From contig NZ_LT606946.1 of the NCBI RefSeq assembly GCF_900095175.1, positions 1,457,417-1,521,416 of the forward strand: DNA of 64,000 nucleotides, given 5' to 3'. The notes under the pieces were generated by a model. It made no database searches and had not been told where the DNA came from. It was given only the letters and a program-made list of their open reading frames with translations. A program made the position numbers and the translations under genes. Within the stretch, counting starts at the first letter, position 1, and the number at the start of each line of letters is the position of its first letter. This document shows positions 29,818-40,351 of this stretch, in pieces. The DNA comes from Polynucleobacter necessarius. Its GTDB lineage: Bacteria; Pseudomonadota; Gammaproteobacteria; Burkholderiales; Burkholderiaceae.

Positions 29818-30723
29818 ATGTTAGGCCCATCCCCAAATTCCAGCAAAAAGGCGTTTAGCCGGGTTGCACTCGTCGGCAAATATCAGGCCGACGGTATGCA
29901 AGAGCGCCTTAAAGACCTAGCCAGCCTTCTGGCCGAGCAAGGTTGCGAGGTGTTTGTTGAAAGCGCTACCGCAAGCCATTTGGGGCTAACTGCCTACCCA
30001 GTCAAAAAAGTCGAGGAGTTTTCAGGCGCCATCGATCTAGCAGTTGTTTTAGGTGGTGATGGCACGATGCTTGGGATTGGCCGTCAGCTGGCAGGCAGCA
30101 AAGTCCCTCTGGTTGGCATCAATATGGGTCGCTTGGGTTACATGACCGATATCCCAATTCAAAACGTTCAAACAGTCTTGCCGCAAATTATTGCTGGTGA
30201 ATATGAAGCTGACACGAGAACCCTGCTCGATGCCGTTGTCATGCGCAATGGCAAGCAGATTAATCAAGCTCTCGCATTAAATGATGTTGTTGTGAATCGT
30301 TCCGGCATTTCTGGAATGGTCGAACTTGCAGTCCGGGTCAATGGCTCGTTTATGTACAACCAACGCTCTGATGGCTTGATTGTATCGACCCCGACCGGCT
30401 CAACCGCTTATGCACTCTCTGCTGGCGGACCTATTTTGCATCCGCGCGTTGCTGGAATTCTGTTAGCCCCAATTGCCCCGCACTCTTTATCTAATCGCCC
30501 TATCGTATTGCCACAAGATATTGTGGTGAGCATTGAGGTGGTTGATGGCAGAGAGGTAATTGTGAACTTTGATATGCAATCGCAAACGGACTTGCAAACA
30601 GGCGACACCATTGAAGTTAGTCAGTCTCAAAAAACGATCACCCTACTTCACCCTCGCAGTCATAGTGATTACAAAACCTTGCGAGAAAAATTACATTGGA
30701 ATGGGTATCCATCGACATTCTGA
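29818..30723 (+). CDS. nadK: NAD kinase
   Basis: Phosphorylates NAD to NADP. 301 residues from the ATG at 29818. Key motifs: [11 protein letters not shown] (GGDGT at residues 79-83), [10 protein letters not shown] and the [21 protein letters not shown] loop. The frame extends upstream to 29743, but that would overlap hrc[11 protein letters not shown] is preferred. No clear Shine-Dalgarno. recN follows after 26 bases. Confidence 0.95.
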   Translation: MLGPSPNSSKKAFSRVALVGKYQADGMQERLKDLASLLAEQGCEVFVESATASHLGLTAYPVKKVEEFSGAIDLAVVLGGDGTMLGIGRQLAGSKVPLVGINMGRLGYMTDIPIQNVQTVLPQIIAGEYEADTRTLLDAVVMRNGKQINQALALNDVVVNRSGISGMVELAVRVNGSFMYNQRSDGLIVSTPTGSTAYALSAGGPILHPRVAGILLAPIAPHSLSNRPIVLPQDIVVSIEVVDGREVIVNFDMQSQTDLQTGDTIEVSQSQKTITLLHPRSHSDYKTLREKLHWNGYPSTF

Positions 30724-30749
30724 TGTCGAAATTTTCGGTACGCTAAGGC

Positions 30750-32420
30750 ATGCTTCAAACACTATCGCTTCGCGACTTTGTCATTGTTGACCAGCTAGAG
30801 CTAGATCTTTCCTCAGGCTTCACTGTCCTCACTGGTGAAACCGGTGCTGGTAAATCAATCCTCTTAGATGCACTCAGCCTGGTATTGGGTGAGCGTGCGG
30901 ATAGCAGTCAGATACGTGTGGGCTGCAACCGAGCGGAAATCAGCGCCCTCTTTCGAATTGATCTCCAGCAAATTCAGCACTTTAATGAATGGCTTGATGA
31001 GCAAGGCTTTCCGATTGATGATGAAGGACAAACCCTACTACTCAAAAGAACTGTAGAGAGCAATGGCCGCAGCCGCGCGTTCGTTAATAGCAGCGTAGCA
31101 ACCTTGGCACAACTTCGTGAGGCTGGCGATCAGCTGGTGGATATTCATGGGCAACATGCACATCAATTGCTACTTAAAGGCGGTGCGCAACGCGAGCTGC
31201 TAGATCGCCACGCAAATCACATGGATCTGATTGCCGAGGTCTCTCAATTATTTAAAACCCTCAATGAATCACGTCGCAAGCTAGAGCAAGCTGAAAATGC
31301 TGGGCAAGATATTGAACGTGAGCGTGAGCGTCTGGAATGGCAGCTAGAAGAACTGAGTGAACTCTCTCCGCAAGAAGGGGAATGGGCAGCCATCCAAGGT
31401 GAGCATGCTCGCCTAGCAAACGGGGCAAAAATTATCAGTGGCTGCCAAGAAGCAATTGATGTTCTCAGCGATGCTGATAACTCGGTAGAGTCCATCCTCT
31501 CTAAAGCTAGCGCCAATATGAGTGCATTAGCAGAACATGATTCTGCATTGAGTGCTATTAGTGAAGCGTTGGAGTCCGCACAAATTCAGATTGATGAAGC
31601 AGTACATAGCCTTAATCGCTACTTACAAAAACTGGACTTAGATCCTGCCCGCCTTAGTGAAGTTGAGGAGCGTATGCAAACTCTCCATGGTGCCGCAAGA
31701 AAATACCGCACTGAAGCAGATGACTTGCCAAAACTACTTTTGGATACTACCGAGCGTTTAGAGGCATTAACGGCCTTACAAAATATTGAGGCATTACGAG
31801 AAAAAGTAAAGCAGGAAGAACTTGCCTACCTGAAACAAGCAAAGCAACTCACACAAAAGCGTAACAAAGCCGCGCTGGATTTAGGCAAGCAGGTTACCGC
31901 TGCTATGCAAGACCTATCGATGGCAGGCGGGCAACTGGAAATTGCCTTGCAGCCCTTAAACGAAGGTAGTGCTCATGGTCTTGAGCAAATTGAGTTTTTG
32001 GTTGCGGGCCATGCTGGCAGCACCCCACGCTCACTAGCAAAAGTAGCTTCCGGCGGAGAATTGGCTCGCATCAGCCTAGCTATTAGCGTCATCACTAGTA
32101 AAGCGTCATTTACCCCAACTCTGATATTTGATGAGGTCGATGCTGGCATTGGCGGCGCTGTTGCAGAGACGGTTGGTAAGTTATTGCGTCAACTAGGCGA
32201 ATCGCATCAAATTCTCTGCGTGACCCATTTGCCACAAGTAGCTGCACAAGGAAATCACCATCTGAAAGTCAGTAAATCCCAGGAGGGTGATACAACTCTT
32301 TCCCAGGTCATGCCACTGGGTAGATCTGAGCGAGCAGAGGAAGTGGCTCGTATGCTGGGCGGAGCAACCATTACCGATACTACACGCCGACATGCGAGAG
32401 AACTACTAGAGCAACATTAA
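30750..32420 (+). CDS. recN: DNA repair protein RecN
   Basis: SMC-like ATPase acting in double-strand-break repair. 556 residues. Walker A GETGAGKS at 29-36, long central coiled coil (about 155-370), ABC signature region LAKVASGGELARISLA, and Walker B LIFDEVDAGIGG. The stop is 4 bases from the convergent glnE stop. Confidence 0.97.
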   Translation: MLQTLSLRDFVIVDQLELDLSSGFTVLTGETGAGKSILLDALSLVLGERADSSQIRVGCNRAEISALFRIDLQQIQHFNEWLDEQGFPIDDEGQTLLLKRTVESNGRSRAFVNSSVATLAQLREAGDQLVDIHGQHAHQLLLKGGAQRELLDRHANHMDLIAEVSQLFKTLNESRRKLEQAENAGQDIERERERLEWQLEELSELSPQEGEWAAIQGEHARLANGAKIISGCQEAIDVLSDADNSVESILSKASANMSALAEHDSALSAISEALESAQIQIDEAVHSLNRYLQKLDLDPARLSEVEERMQTLHGAARKYRTEADDLPKLLLDTTERLEALTALQNIEALREKVKQEELAYLKQAKQLTQKRNKAALDLGKQVTAAMQDLSMAGGQLEIALQPLNEGSAHGLEQIEFLVAGHAGSTPRSLAKVASGGELARISLAISVITSKASFTPTLIFDEVDAGIGGAVAETVGKLLRQLGESHQILCVTHLPQVAAQGNHHLKVSKSQEGDTTLSQVMPLGRSERAEEVARMLGGATITDTTRRHARELLEQH

Positions 32421-32424
32421 GTTT

Positions 32425-35241
32425 TTAAGCGTTCGATGGCGCAAGAAATATTTCTTGCCATAAAGCTAACACCACTTCTCTTGCTTTAACCAGTTGAGGC
32501 TCAAGCTCTAAATCTACCCGTGTCTTTTCAGCGCCATCCAAACGCAAACGATGTTGACGCGCTCGTAGCAGGCGATAAGCATCTCCGACCTCTTGAGCTA
32601 TGGAAGCTTGAATTAAACCCGTCTCTCCGGCAATTCTGAGCAAGGCGATATTACCTAGGTTACCGATCAGTTGTGGGTGGGTATTTGAAAATGCCAAGAC
32701 TAAAAATTGCACAATAAACTCAATATCGACCATGCCACCGGCGTCGTGTTTTAAATCAAAATCGGGGGTCGGATTTGGATGTCCAGCATGGACCTTGCGA
32801 CGCATTTCTAAAATCTCATGGCGGAGCTGATCAACATCACGCTTTTGGCTTAAGACCTCAAAACGCACATCATCAAAGAATGCTCCAACCCCTTTACTTC
32901 CCGCAGAGAACCTTGCGCGCGTTAGGGCTTGATGCTCCCAAACCCATGCAGCATTATCACCTTCACGTAGTTGGTATTTTTTAAACGCCTCGGCATTGGT
33001 TACTAAAAATCCTGCAGAGCCATTTGGACGAAGACGTGTATCGATTTCAAACAGGCTACCGGCCGATGTGTAAGCCGTTAGCCAATTGATCATACGCTTG
33101 GCTAGTAAGGCATAAATTTCTTGAGCAGCAAAATCCGCTTCTTCAGCTTGATATAAAAAAACCAAGTCCAAATCGGAGGCATATCCCAATTCTTTACCGC
33201 CCAACTTTCCGTAGGAGATCACCGCAAAGGGTGCGGTCGCATCAAGAGGTAACCCAAACTTCTTAGCAACGCTAGGCCATACACGCTCAAAAGTAGTCTG
33301 CAATATTAAGTCGGCTAAAGCAGATAAATGATCGCTAACCTTCTCGACTGAAAGCTCATGATCAACACCAATTCCCAAATCAGCCAACAAGGTGATGAAT
33401 GTTTCGGTATGGTGGGTAATGCGCAAAATATCCATGGCCTGCTCTGAGCCATCGCCATCAGCCATCACGTCATCCAGACGCATTTCTAATGTGGCTTTTA
33501 CTTCCCGCCAATACTCCTCAGGATGTTCAATGAGGGCCTTTTCAGTACGTGAGTTCAGCAGATAATCCAGGAGGTGGGGATGCCTAGTTAAATACTCCGC
33601 ACCCCACTGAGAGGCCTTGAGCAAAGCCAATACATTAGATAGCGCCTGCGGATACTCGGAAAGAATCGACAGATATGCACTGCGCCGAGCAACCGCCTCC
33701 AATAAATCAAAAAAGCGAACCAAGGTCTGGTCCGCACTAATTCCTGTAGGCTGATCCGCCTGCAAACTATCTGCAGCCATACGAATCAGATTATTAAAAA
33801 TAATTCTGCTTTTCTCTGGCAACTGTCTTTGCTTGGAGCTATCAGCCCAAGACAGCCAGCGAGCTGCAGACTCTGGGAATAGCTTGCCGTCCGGCTCCCA
33901 TCCAGCCGGCAAGGAGGTATTGTCTAGACGCGCAGCATCATCAAGTACAAATGCTTTTTCAAAATAGTGCACTACTGCCGCTTGATGTTTATCGAGCTCT
34001 GACATGAAGGCATCTCGCTCTTGAATTTGATTGAGGCCAATCATGCCTGCTGCTAAGCGAGTACGAGCGCTCTCATCCTCAGGTAAATAGTGTGTCTGCT
34101 GATCCTCCCATACCTGAATACGGTGCTCTAAGCGGCGCAAGTATTTATAAGCCGCCTTCAGATCTTCCACTTCACTAGCAGGCAGAATTTCTTTTTGCTT
34201 CAGCAAGTCCAAAACTTCTAGCGTGGGACGAATGCGAAAACGGGGATCCGTGCCTCCGCGCATTAACTGAAACATTTGCGCCAAGAATTCAATCTCACGA
34301 ATGCCGCCACGGCCCAACTTGATATCCCTGGATCGACCATGATGATTAGAGGAACGCTTCTCAGCTTCATGCTGTATCTGCGCATGCAATTCACGGATGG
34401 ATGCAATCACACCATAATCTAAGTGTCGGCGATAGACAAAAGGACGAATGAGTTGATCGAGCTCCCGCTCACAATGGGCAAAAGCGGGTGATTCCGGTAA
34501 AGGCGCAATCAACCTTCCCTTAATCCAAGCATAGCGCTCCCACTCCCTGCCTTGCACCAAGAGGTACTCCTCGAGCATATCGAGACTACAGACTAAGGGG
34601 CCAGAATCTCCATTGGGTCTCAGGCGCATATCCACCCGAAATACAAAACCATTTGCATCATGCTCTGCTAATAGCTTTATCAAACGCTTGCCCATTCGAG
34701 TAAACCACTCGTGATAAGAGAGGCTCTTGGGGCCACCTTGCGTATCCCCTTCATGCTCATACAAAAAGATCAGGTCGATATCAGAAGAAAGATTGAGCTC
34801 TAAGCCGCCCAACTTACCCATACCCACCACCATCAAAGGCATCTCTGAATCAGTGACCTTGCTCCACGGTAAACCAAAGCGACGCTGTAGGTCTTCGCGA
34901 ATATAGGCAATCGAAAGTGCTACCACCTCCTCAGCAAAGTGACTGAGTGCATGCGTCACCTCACCAAGACTGGCCACACCATTGAGATCTCGGAAGGCAA
35001 TCCAGAGCATGAGGCGTTGCCTCGCCAACCTCAGATCAGCCATAAATTGAGCCTCATCCTGGTTCGGAACCGCTAAAGCATCCTGACAAGGGGTTAATAA
35101 ATCCCCAATCCCGGCAACATCTACTTTGCAAGAGCCCTGTACACGAAGCCACTCTACCCATTCAGGGCGAGAATGGAGCCAACGTTGAGCGTAGCTGGAG
35201 TGCTGCTTTAGAAATTCAATTTGGGCAGGAAAGCTGGTCAT
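32425..35241 (-). CDS. glnE: Bifunctional glutamine synthetase adenylyltransferase/adenylyl-removing enzyme
   Basis: Adds and removes AMP on glutamine synthetase in response to nitrogen status through PII. 938 residues. It has the two related nucleotidyltransferase domains: GMGKLGGLELNLSSDIDL in the N-terminal (removing) half and SYGKLGGKELGYASDLDL in the C-terminal (adding) half, with helical regions between. It is divergent from yhdP with a 78-base gap. Confidence 0.96.
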   Translation of the reverse strand: MTSFPAQIEFLKQHSSYAQRWLHSRPEWVEWLRVQGSCKVDVAGIGDLLTPCQDALAVPNQDEAQFMADLRLARQRLMLWIAFRDLNGVASLGEVTHALSHFAEEVVALSIAYIREDLQRRFGLPWSKVTDSEMPLMVVGMGKLGGLELNLSSDIDLIFLYEHEGDTQGGPKSLSYHEWFTRMGKRLIKLLAEHDANGFVFRVDMRLRPNGDSGPLVCSLDMLEEYLLVQGREWERYAWIKGRLIAPLPESPAFAHCERELDQLIRPFVYRRHLDYGVIASIRELHAQIQHEAEKRSSNHHGRSRDIKLGRGGIREIEFLAQMFQLMRGGTDPRFRIRPTLEVLDLLKQKEILPASEVEDLKAAYKYLRRLEHRIQVWEDQQTHYLPEDESARTRLAAGMIGLNQIQERDAFMSELDKHQAAVVHYFEKAFVLDDAARLDNTSLPAGWEPDGKLFPESAARWLSWADSSKQRQLPEKSRIIFNNLIRMAADSLQADQPTGISADQTLVRFFDLLEAVARRSAYLSILSEYPQALSNVLALLKASQWGAEYLTRHPHLLDYLLNSRTEKALIEHPEEYWREVKATLEMRLDDVMADGDGSEQAMDILRITHHTETFITLLADLGIGVDHELSVEKVSDHLSALADLILQTTFERVWPSVAKKFGLPLDATAPFAVISYGKLGGKELGYASDLDLVFLYQAEEADFAAQEIYALLAKRMINWLTAYTSAGSLFEIDTRLRPNGSAGFLVTNAEAFKKYQLREGDNAAWVWEHQALTRARFSAGSKGVGAFFDDVRFEVLSQKRDVDQLRHEILEMRRKVHAGHPNPTPDFDLKHDAGGMVDIEFIVQFLVLAFSNTHPQLIGNLGNIALLRIAGETGLIQASIAQEVGDAYRLLRARQHRLRLDGAEKTRVDLELEPQLVKAREVVLALWQEIFLAPSNA

Positions 35242-35319
35242 TTCTCTATGTTAATCCGACTCTAAGTTGAAACTGCAGAAGCTTGGCGAGCAAGCAAGGG
35301 CTGACGGATAATAGAGCCT

Positions 35320-38300
35320 ATGCTTCGAAATATCATCCGGACTCGCCTGCAAAGCGTGCTTCAAAAACGCCCACCAGGTTCTGACGGTCGTTGGCGTAAG
35401 CGTGCACTCATTCTTGCTGGTATCACCGTGGCTTTTTTTGTACTTGGCCATCTTGGGGTGCACTTCATTCTCTGGCCTCAGATCGAAAAATCTAAGCCTA
35501 CCTTAGAGCATTTGATGAGTACGCGCTTAGGCGCCAATATCACGATGGATGACGTACAAGTATCTTGGACCGGAATTCGTCCGAGTTTTGCAATTCAGGG
35601 CTTGCGATTTAATAGTACAAAAACATCGACCCCACCCCTATTCATTCGAAACATCAAGGGGCAGCTTAGCTGGCTATCTTTTTATCACTTAGTCCCGTAT
35701 TTTCATGAGATCACATTTGATCAAGTTGAACTTTACGCACAACGAGATGCAAAAGGTGCGATCTCGATTGCTGGAATTCCCATTCACAGCAAAGAGAATG
35801 ATTTTTCTGCCGAAAATTGGTTGTTCGCCCAAAACGACATAAAAATTAACAACGCCAAAATTTTTTGGGAAGACCAGCAAAGTCGAAAGTTAAAGACTTC
35901 AATAAATGTTCAAAGCATCCATCTAACAAATGGTATTCGCAGACATGAGGGTCAATTAATTGCCCAGACACCTTGGAGTCCAAGCACGATTCGCCTGCAA
36001 GCTGACTTTGTACATCATCTTGGCGGACAAGAAGGTGATTGGCGAGATTGGATCGGCAGTTTTTCATGGGAGCTTGATGAGCTCAACCTCAACCAAATTT
36101 CCAAAGATCTTAGCCTTCCACTTTCCGACCTCGGTGGCCACATCAACTCCAAGGGGAGTATCAAACTCGATAGTGGGAAAGCCGATGATGGGCAAATCTT
36201 TTTGGTGGCCGACAATCTCCGAGTCCAGTTAAATAAAGGCGAAGATCCCCTTGAGTTCGGCAGACTGGAAACCAATCTAGCGCAGGGAACAGACGGCGGC
36301 CTAAATTCCATCACAACAAAAACTTTGGCATGGCGCACTATAGATAGCCCTAGCAATGCCCCTCTTGAAAAATTAAGTCCGATTACTTTCCGCTGGCGCA
36401 CTCCAAAAGATGGTGGCGAGATCACAGAGTTCGGTTTTTCCTCACCCAAAATACAAGTAGAAGATATTGCACTCTTCGCACTCAATCTTCCTCTGCCTAA
36501 AAAAATACACCAGTGGATCAAGATTTCTGAGGCAGATGGCGAGCTGCAGAACTTGGATATCAATTGGTCTGAAAAAAAATCTGCTTTTTCCACTTTACCC
36601 GTTCCGGGAAATTGGTTTTCTGCCAATAGGCTTGATTACACCATCAACGCAAAACTCAACGAGATTAGCTTTACCGGAGTAAACAAATCGATGCCATCAG
36701 CCTCGAATTTGTCCGGCAGCTTAGTCGGTGATCAAAAGCAGGGTAGCTTCACACTAGACTCATCAAATCTTGAACTGGAGATGAATGATTTTTTATCTGA
36801 TCCAGAGATTCAATTAGACCGTGCAAAAGGCGCTATTAGTTGGTCCAAGCAAAAAGGTGGTTGGCTCATTAATGCCAAGAAAATGCAGTTGAGTAACTCC
36901 GAAATCACCACTAATTTTGATCTCAGCTACCTTATTGGGGCGCCTAAGCAACCTGATCAAATGACGTTGGATATGGAATTCGTTAAGGCCAAATTAGCGA
37001 CAGCGCATCGCTATCTGCCCGTTGGAATGGATAAGGATAGTCGCATCTATCTCAGTAAAGCTTTTGAGGCTGGAGAGATTCAGAATGGTTCTCTCCACAT
37101 CAAGGGAGATCCTGATCAAGTGCCCTTCCCCACAGGAACGACTGGCGAGCTTACCCTTCATTTACCTTTTTCAAAGGCTATCTTTAAGCCGGCACTCCTG
37201 TTACCAAGAAGCCAAGGGGTTTGGCAAGCCTTCAACAATGTCAGTGGCAACATTGACATGAAGCAAGCAATTTTGAATATTGATATCGATAAAGCCAACT
37301 ACAAAAAAGTGGTGCTTACGAATGTCAAATCAAAAATCCCCAATCTCAGTGCCAAAAATTTGACTTTACTCCTTGGCGGCTCTGTTGAGGGTGATGGCTC
37401 TGAAATCTTGGACTATCTATTTGCGTCTCCAGTAGGAGTGCGGCAAGCCAACCTAGCCAAGAACTTCACATTAAAGGGTCCAATTAGTCTGGGTCTTGAT
37501 TTAAAAATTCCACTCTCTGGAAGTGATGATGTTAATTTCGATGCAAAAATTAACCTCACCGGAAATCAAGCTCAATGGGGGCAGACCCCCCCCCTGCAGA
37601 ACCTAAAGGGTAAGGTACGCATTACCGAAGTCAATCCTGAGTTTGAAAATGTCACTGCAAACTTTTTAGGCGGAGCCTTGAAAATTGCAAGTGCGCCATC
37701 CGCAGCAGGAAATACTAGCTTCACTATTGGGGGTGACATCAATGCAAGCTTCATTAGAGAATACATTTTAGGAAATTTAAAATCTCCAGCGCATCCAGCG
37801 CTACTAACTGCAATAAGCGGATCAGCCAAATATGAAGGCTTGATTAACTTTAATAAAGCAGGAAGCCAAACCAATCTGAAATTTGACTTACGCAATTGGG
37901 CAAGCACTGCTCCCGCACCTGCCAAGAAATTAGCAGGGACCCCCATGCTGGGTGAACTCAGCTTAAGAACTCACTCAGTTGGTAAAGATAGTTCAGTATG
38001 CGCAGATTGGTCTGGAAAATTAGGGGACCAATATTTTGTCCAAGGAAATCTCAATTTCGCGAATGAAATCAAAAACGCTATAGGAGTAGGGTCCCCAGCA
38101 CCATTGCTACAGGAAGGCACTTCGCTTCAGTTAGTCAGCAATGAACTCGATCTTGATCAATGGGTAGAGTTTTTGGGGAAAGGAAAGTCAGCTAATAAAG
38201 CGAGTTGGGCTAAACAGTCTGACGCCCCTGAGGAAGATGTCCAAATATCCGCTCAAGTAAAAAAATTAATTGCTCTAGATCGCGAATGGACGGATGTCGG

Positions 38301-39489
38301 CATGCAGTCCCAGAAAAGAAACATGGTCTGGCAACTGAGATTAAATGCGCCTCAAATTGCTGGCCAAGTGCAATGGCACCCTAGCAGCAACAATCATCCG
38401 AGCGGCTTGATTTCTGGAAAACTCACGCGCCTGAAAGTACCAGATCAGCGCATAGCTCCGGACTTACTCAATAAGGAAGATGGCCCACAAAAACCATCTC
38501 CACTGAAGACCCCCGTCAACCCCAATGCGATTCCCAGTTTAGATTTAGCAATTGATGACTTGAGCTGGACCAAGGCAAAACTGGGTACAGTAAAAATTAA
38601 ATCCAGAACTAGTCAGGACCTCATGAAGGTCGAGTCTATTCAGATTAATAATCCCCAAGGCAACTCCATCATCAAAGGTCAATGGAGCGCCAAAACTCCA
38701 AACGTCGCGGAACAGAGTTCTTTCACTGCGAATGTGAACATCGAAGATGCCGGACAAATTATTTCTCATTGGAGCAACTCTAAATCGATAGAAGGTGGTG
38801 AAGGAAAGCTCACTGCTTCACTCTCCTGGTCAGGATCACCCTTTTCACCAGCCTACGATTCATTGGCTGGCGATGTCAGCATCAATCTGGCAAATGGTCG
38901 CTTGCTCGAAGTCAATTCCGATGGTGCGAAATTACTGGATGTCCTGAGCCTACAAAGCTTGTTTAAGTTTGCCACTTTGGACTTAAAAGGCAGTCTGGGC
39001 AACTTGGTCGCCAAGGGTACGCCATTCAACTCAATTAATAGCAATTTTGAGGTCGCACAAGGAATTGCACAAACTAAGCAATTCACGATGATTCTGGATC
39101 AGGCGCGTGTTGCAATGACAGGCCAAATTAACGTGCCCAAAGAGACCCAAGATTTACGCATCACCATCTTCCCAACAATTGATGCCACAGCGGGCTCATT
39201 GGCGGCATTTGCGATTAATCCCATCATTGGACTGGGGGCGGTCATAGGTCAATACCTCATTACCAATCAAATTAATCGCAATATGCAAACGGATTATTTA
39301 ATTCAGGGTTCTTGGGATAATCCAGAAGTGATCCCGCTCGATCAGAAGGGTCAACCGCTTGATGCAAAAACACTAGAAACGATTCGCACGAAAAATCTTC
39401 TGAAAGAGCAAAGCAAACCTAGTTCGCCAAACTCTGCGCCCGCAAGCCCGCCCGTAAATCAAGGTATCTCCACCCAAACTCCAGGCTAA
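35320..39489 (+). CDS. yhdP: YhdP family AsmA-like protein
   Basis: Large envelope protein (TIGR02099/DUF3971 type), 1389 residues. One N-terminal membrane helix (about 28-52), then a long periplasmic region of repeated beta-rich segments. In enterobacteria YhdP and its AsmA-like relatives are implicated in phospholipid transport to the outer membrane. The C-terminal region (DLRITIFPTIDATAGSLAAF, then GAVIGQYL) is the conserved family end, followed by a Pro/Ser-rich tail of about 30 residues. A run of nine C at 37586-37594 is kept in frame. A Nit1-like gene follows after 4 bases, then tldD; yhdP-tldD linkage is known in E. coli. Confidence 0.93.
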   Translation: MLRNIIRTRLQSVLQKRPPGSDGRWRKRALILAGITVAFFVLGHLGVHFILWPQIEKSKPTLEHLMSTRLGANITMDDVQVSWTGIRPSFAIQGLRFNSTKTSTPPLFIRNIKGQLSWLSFYHLVPYFHEITFDQVELYAQRDAKGAISIAGIPIHSKENDFSAENWLFAQNDIKINNAKIFWEDQQSRKLKTSINVQSIHLTNGIRRHEGQLIAQTPWSPSTIRLQADFVHHLGGQEGDWRDWIGSFSWELDELNLNQISKDLSLPLSDLGGHINSKGSIKLDSGKADDGQIFLVADNLRVQLNKGEDPLEFGRLETNLAQGTDGGLNSITTKTLAWRTIDSPSNAPLEKLSPITFRWRTPKDGGEITEFGFSSPKIQVEDIALFALNLPLPKKIHQWIKISEADGELQNLDINWSEKKSAFSTLPVPGNWFSANRLDYTINAKLNEISFTGVNKSMPSASNLSGSLVGDQKQGSFTLDSSNLELEMNDFLSDPEIQLDRAKGAISWSKQKGGWLINAKKMQLSNSEITTNFDLSYLIGAPKQPDQMTLDMEFVKAKLATAHRYLPVGMDKDSRIYLSKAFEAGEIQNGSLHIKGDPDQVPFPTGTTGELTLHLPFSKAIFKPALLLPRSQGVWQAFNNVSGNIDMKQAILNIDIDKANYKKVVLTNVKSKIPNLSAKNLTLLLGGSVEGDGSEILDYLFASPVGVRQANLAKNFTLKGPISLGLDLKIPLSGSDDVNFDAKINLTGNQAQWGQTPPLQNLKGKVRITEVNPEFENVTANFLGGALKIASAPSAAGNTSFTIGGDINASFIREYILGNLKSPAHPALLTAISGSAKYEGLINFNKAGSQTNLKFDLRNWASTAPAPAKKLAGTPMLGELSLRTHSVGKDSSVCADWSGKLGDQYFVQGNLNFANEIKNAIGVGSPAPLLQEGTSLQLVSNELDLDQWVEFLGKGKSANKASWAKQSDAPEEDVQISAQVKKLIALDREWTDVGMQSQKRNMVWQLRLNAPQIAGQVQWHPSSNNHPSGLISGKLTRLKVPDQRIAPDLLNKEDGPQKPSPLKTPVNPNAIPSLDLAIDDLSWTKAKLGTVKIKSRTSQDLMKVESIQINNPQGNSIIKGQWSAKTPNVAEQSSFTANVNIEDAGQIISHWSNSKSIEGGEGKLTASLSWSGSPFSPAYDSLAGDVSINLANGRLLEVNSDGAKLLDVLSLQSLFKFATLDLKGSLGNLVAKGTPFNSINSNFEVAQGIAQTKQFTMILDQARVAMTGQINVPKETQDLRITIFPTIDATAGSLAAFAINPIIGLGAVIGQYLITNQINRNMQTDYLIQGSWDNPEVIPLDQKGQPLDAKTLETIRTKNLLKEQSKPSSPNSAPASPPVNQGISTQTPG

Positions 39490-39493
39490 ACAG

Positions 39494-40327
39494 ATGAACT
39501 CACTAAGAAATACTTCTGAACTCAGTATGGCCTCGATACAAATGGTATCGACCCCTAACCTCAGTGAGAACCTTGAGGTTGCCGCAAGCTTGATTAAAGC
39601 TGCTGCAGATTGCGGCTCTCAGCTGGCTGTACTGCCAGAATATTTTTGCTTAATGGGCTTGAAAGATACGGATAAGGTAAAGGCACGAGAAGCTACCGGA
39701 TCAGGTCCAATTCAAGAGCGCCTTGCAGCTATGGCCCAGGAAAATAATATTTATCTCGTCGCCGGAACCATTCCTCTTGAGGCGAAAGAATCCAACAAAG
39801 TTCTCAACACCTCACTAGTATTTGATCCTCTGGGTCAGCCAATCGCTCGCTACGACAAAATCCATTTGTTTGGCTTTCAAACTGAAACTGAGCGTTACGA
39901 AGAATCGGAAACGATTGCGGCAGGCAGCCAACCAGGTCAATTTGCAATCAGGATCAATGAAGTCGACTGGCGCTTTGGCTTAAGCATTTGCTATGACCTA
40001 CGCTTTCCAGAGTTATACCGCGCCCTTGGGCAAGTCGATTGCCATATCATTCCAGCCGCATTTACCTACACAACCGGCAAGGATCATTGGGAGATCCTCC
40101 TGCGTGCACGTGCTATTGAAAACCAATGCTATGTACTAGCTTCTGCTCAAGGTGGTTTACACCTCAATCAACGTCGAACCTGGGGTGAGAGCATGCTCAT
40201 TGACCCTTGGGGTGAGGTCCTAAGCAATCTCCCTGAAGGGGAGGGTTTTATTCAGGGCAAACTGAGCAAAGATAAATTAAAAAAGGTACGCTCTAAGCTA
40301 CCGGCACTAAAACACCGCAAGCTTTAA
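39494..40327 (+). CDS. Carbon-nitrogen hydrolase, Nit1-like (probable deaminated glutathione amidase)
   Basis: Nitrilase-superfamily amidase, 277 residues, with the catalytic triad visible: E49 in LPEYF, K122 in DKIHLF and C166 in ICYDLRFPELYR. The sequence pattern around the triad resembles the Nit1/YafV-type branch, which hydrolyses deaminated glutathione; assignment to that substrate is from family knowledge. It lies between yhdP and tldD, 4 bases after yhdP, in a probable operon. Confidence 0.88.
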   Translation: MNSLRNTSELSMASIQMVSTPNLSENLEVAASLIKAAADCGSQLAVLPEYFCLMGLKDTDKVKAREATGSGPIQERLAAMAQENNIYLVAGTIPLEAKESNKVLNTSLVFDPLGQPIARYDKIHLFGFQTETERYEESETIAAGSQPGQFAIRINEVDWRFGLSICYDLRFPELYRALGQVDCHIIPAAFTYTTGKDHWEILLRARAIENQCYVLASAQGGLHLNQRRTWGESMLIDPWGEVLSNLPEGEGFIQGKLSKDKLKKVRSKLPALKHRKL

Positions 40328-40351
40328 TACAGAAAGTTCAGCTAAATCAAG

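Noticed and set aside
36015..36626. 203-codon open frame on the minus strand inside yhdP
   Set aside because: It lies fully antisense to a conserved gene, has no recognisable motif and no ribosome binding site; a codon-bias shadow.
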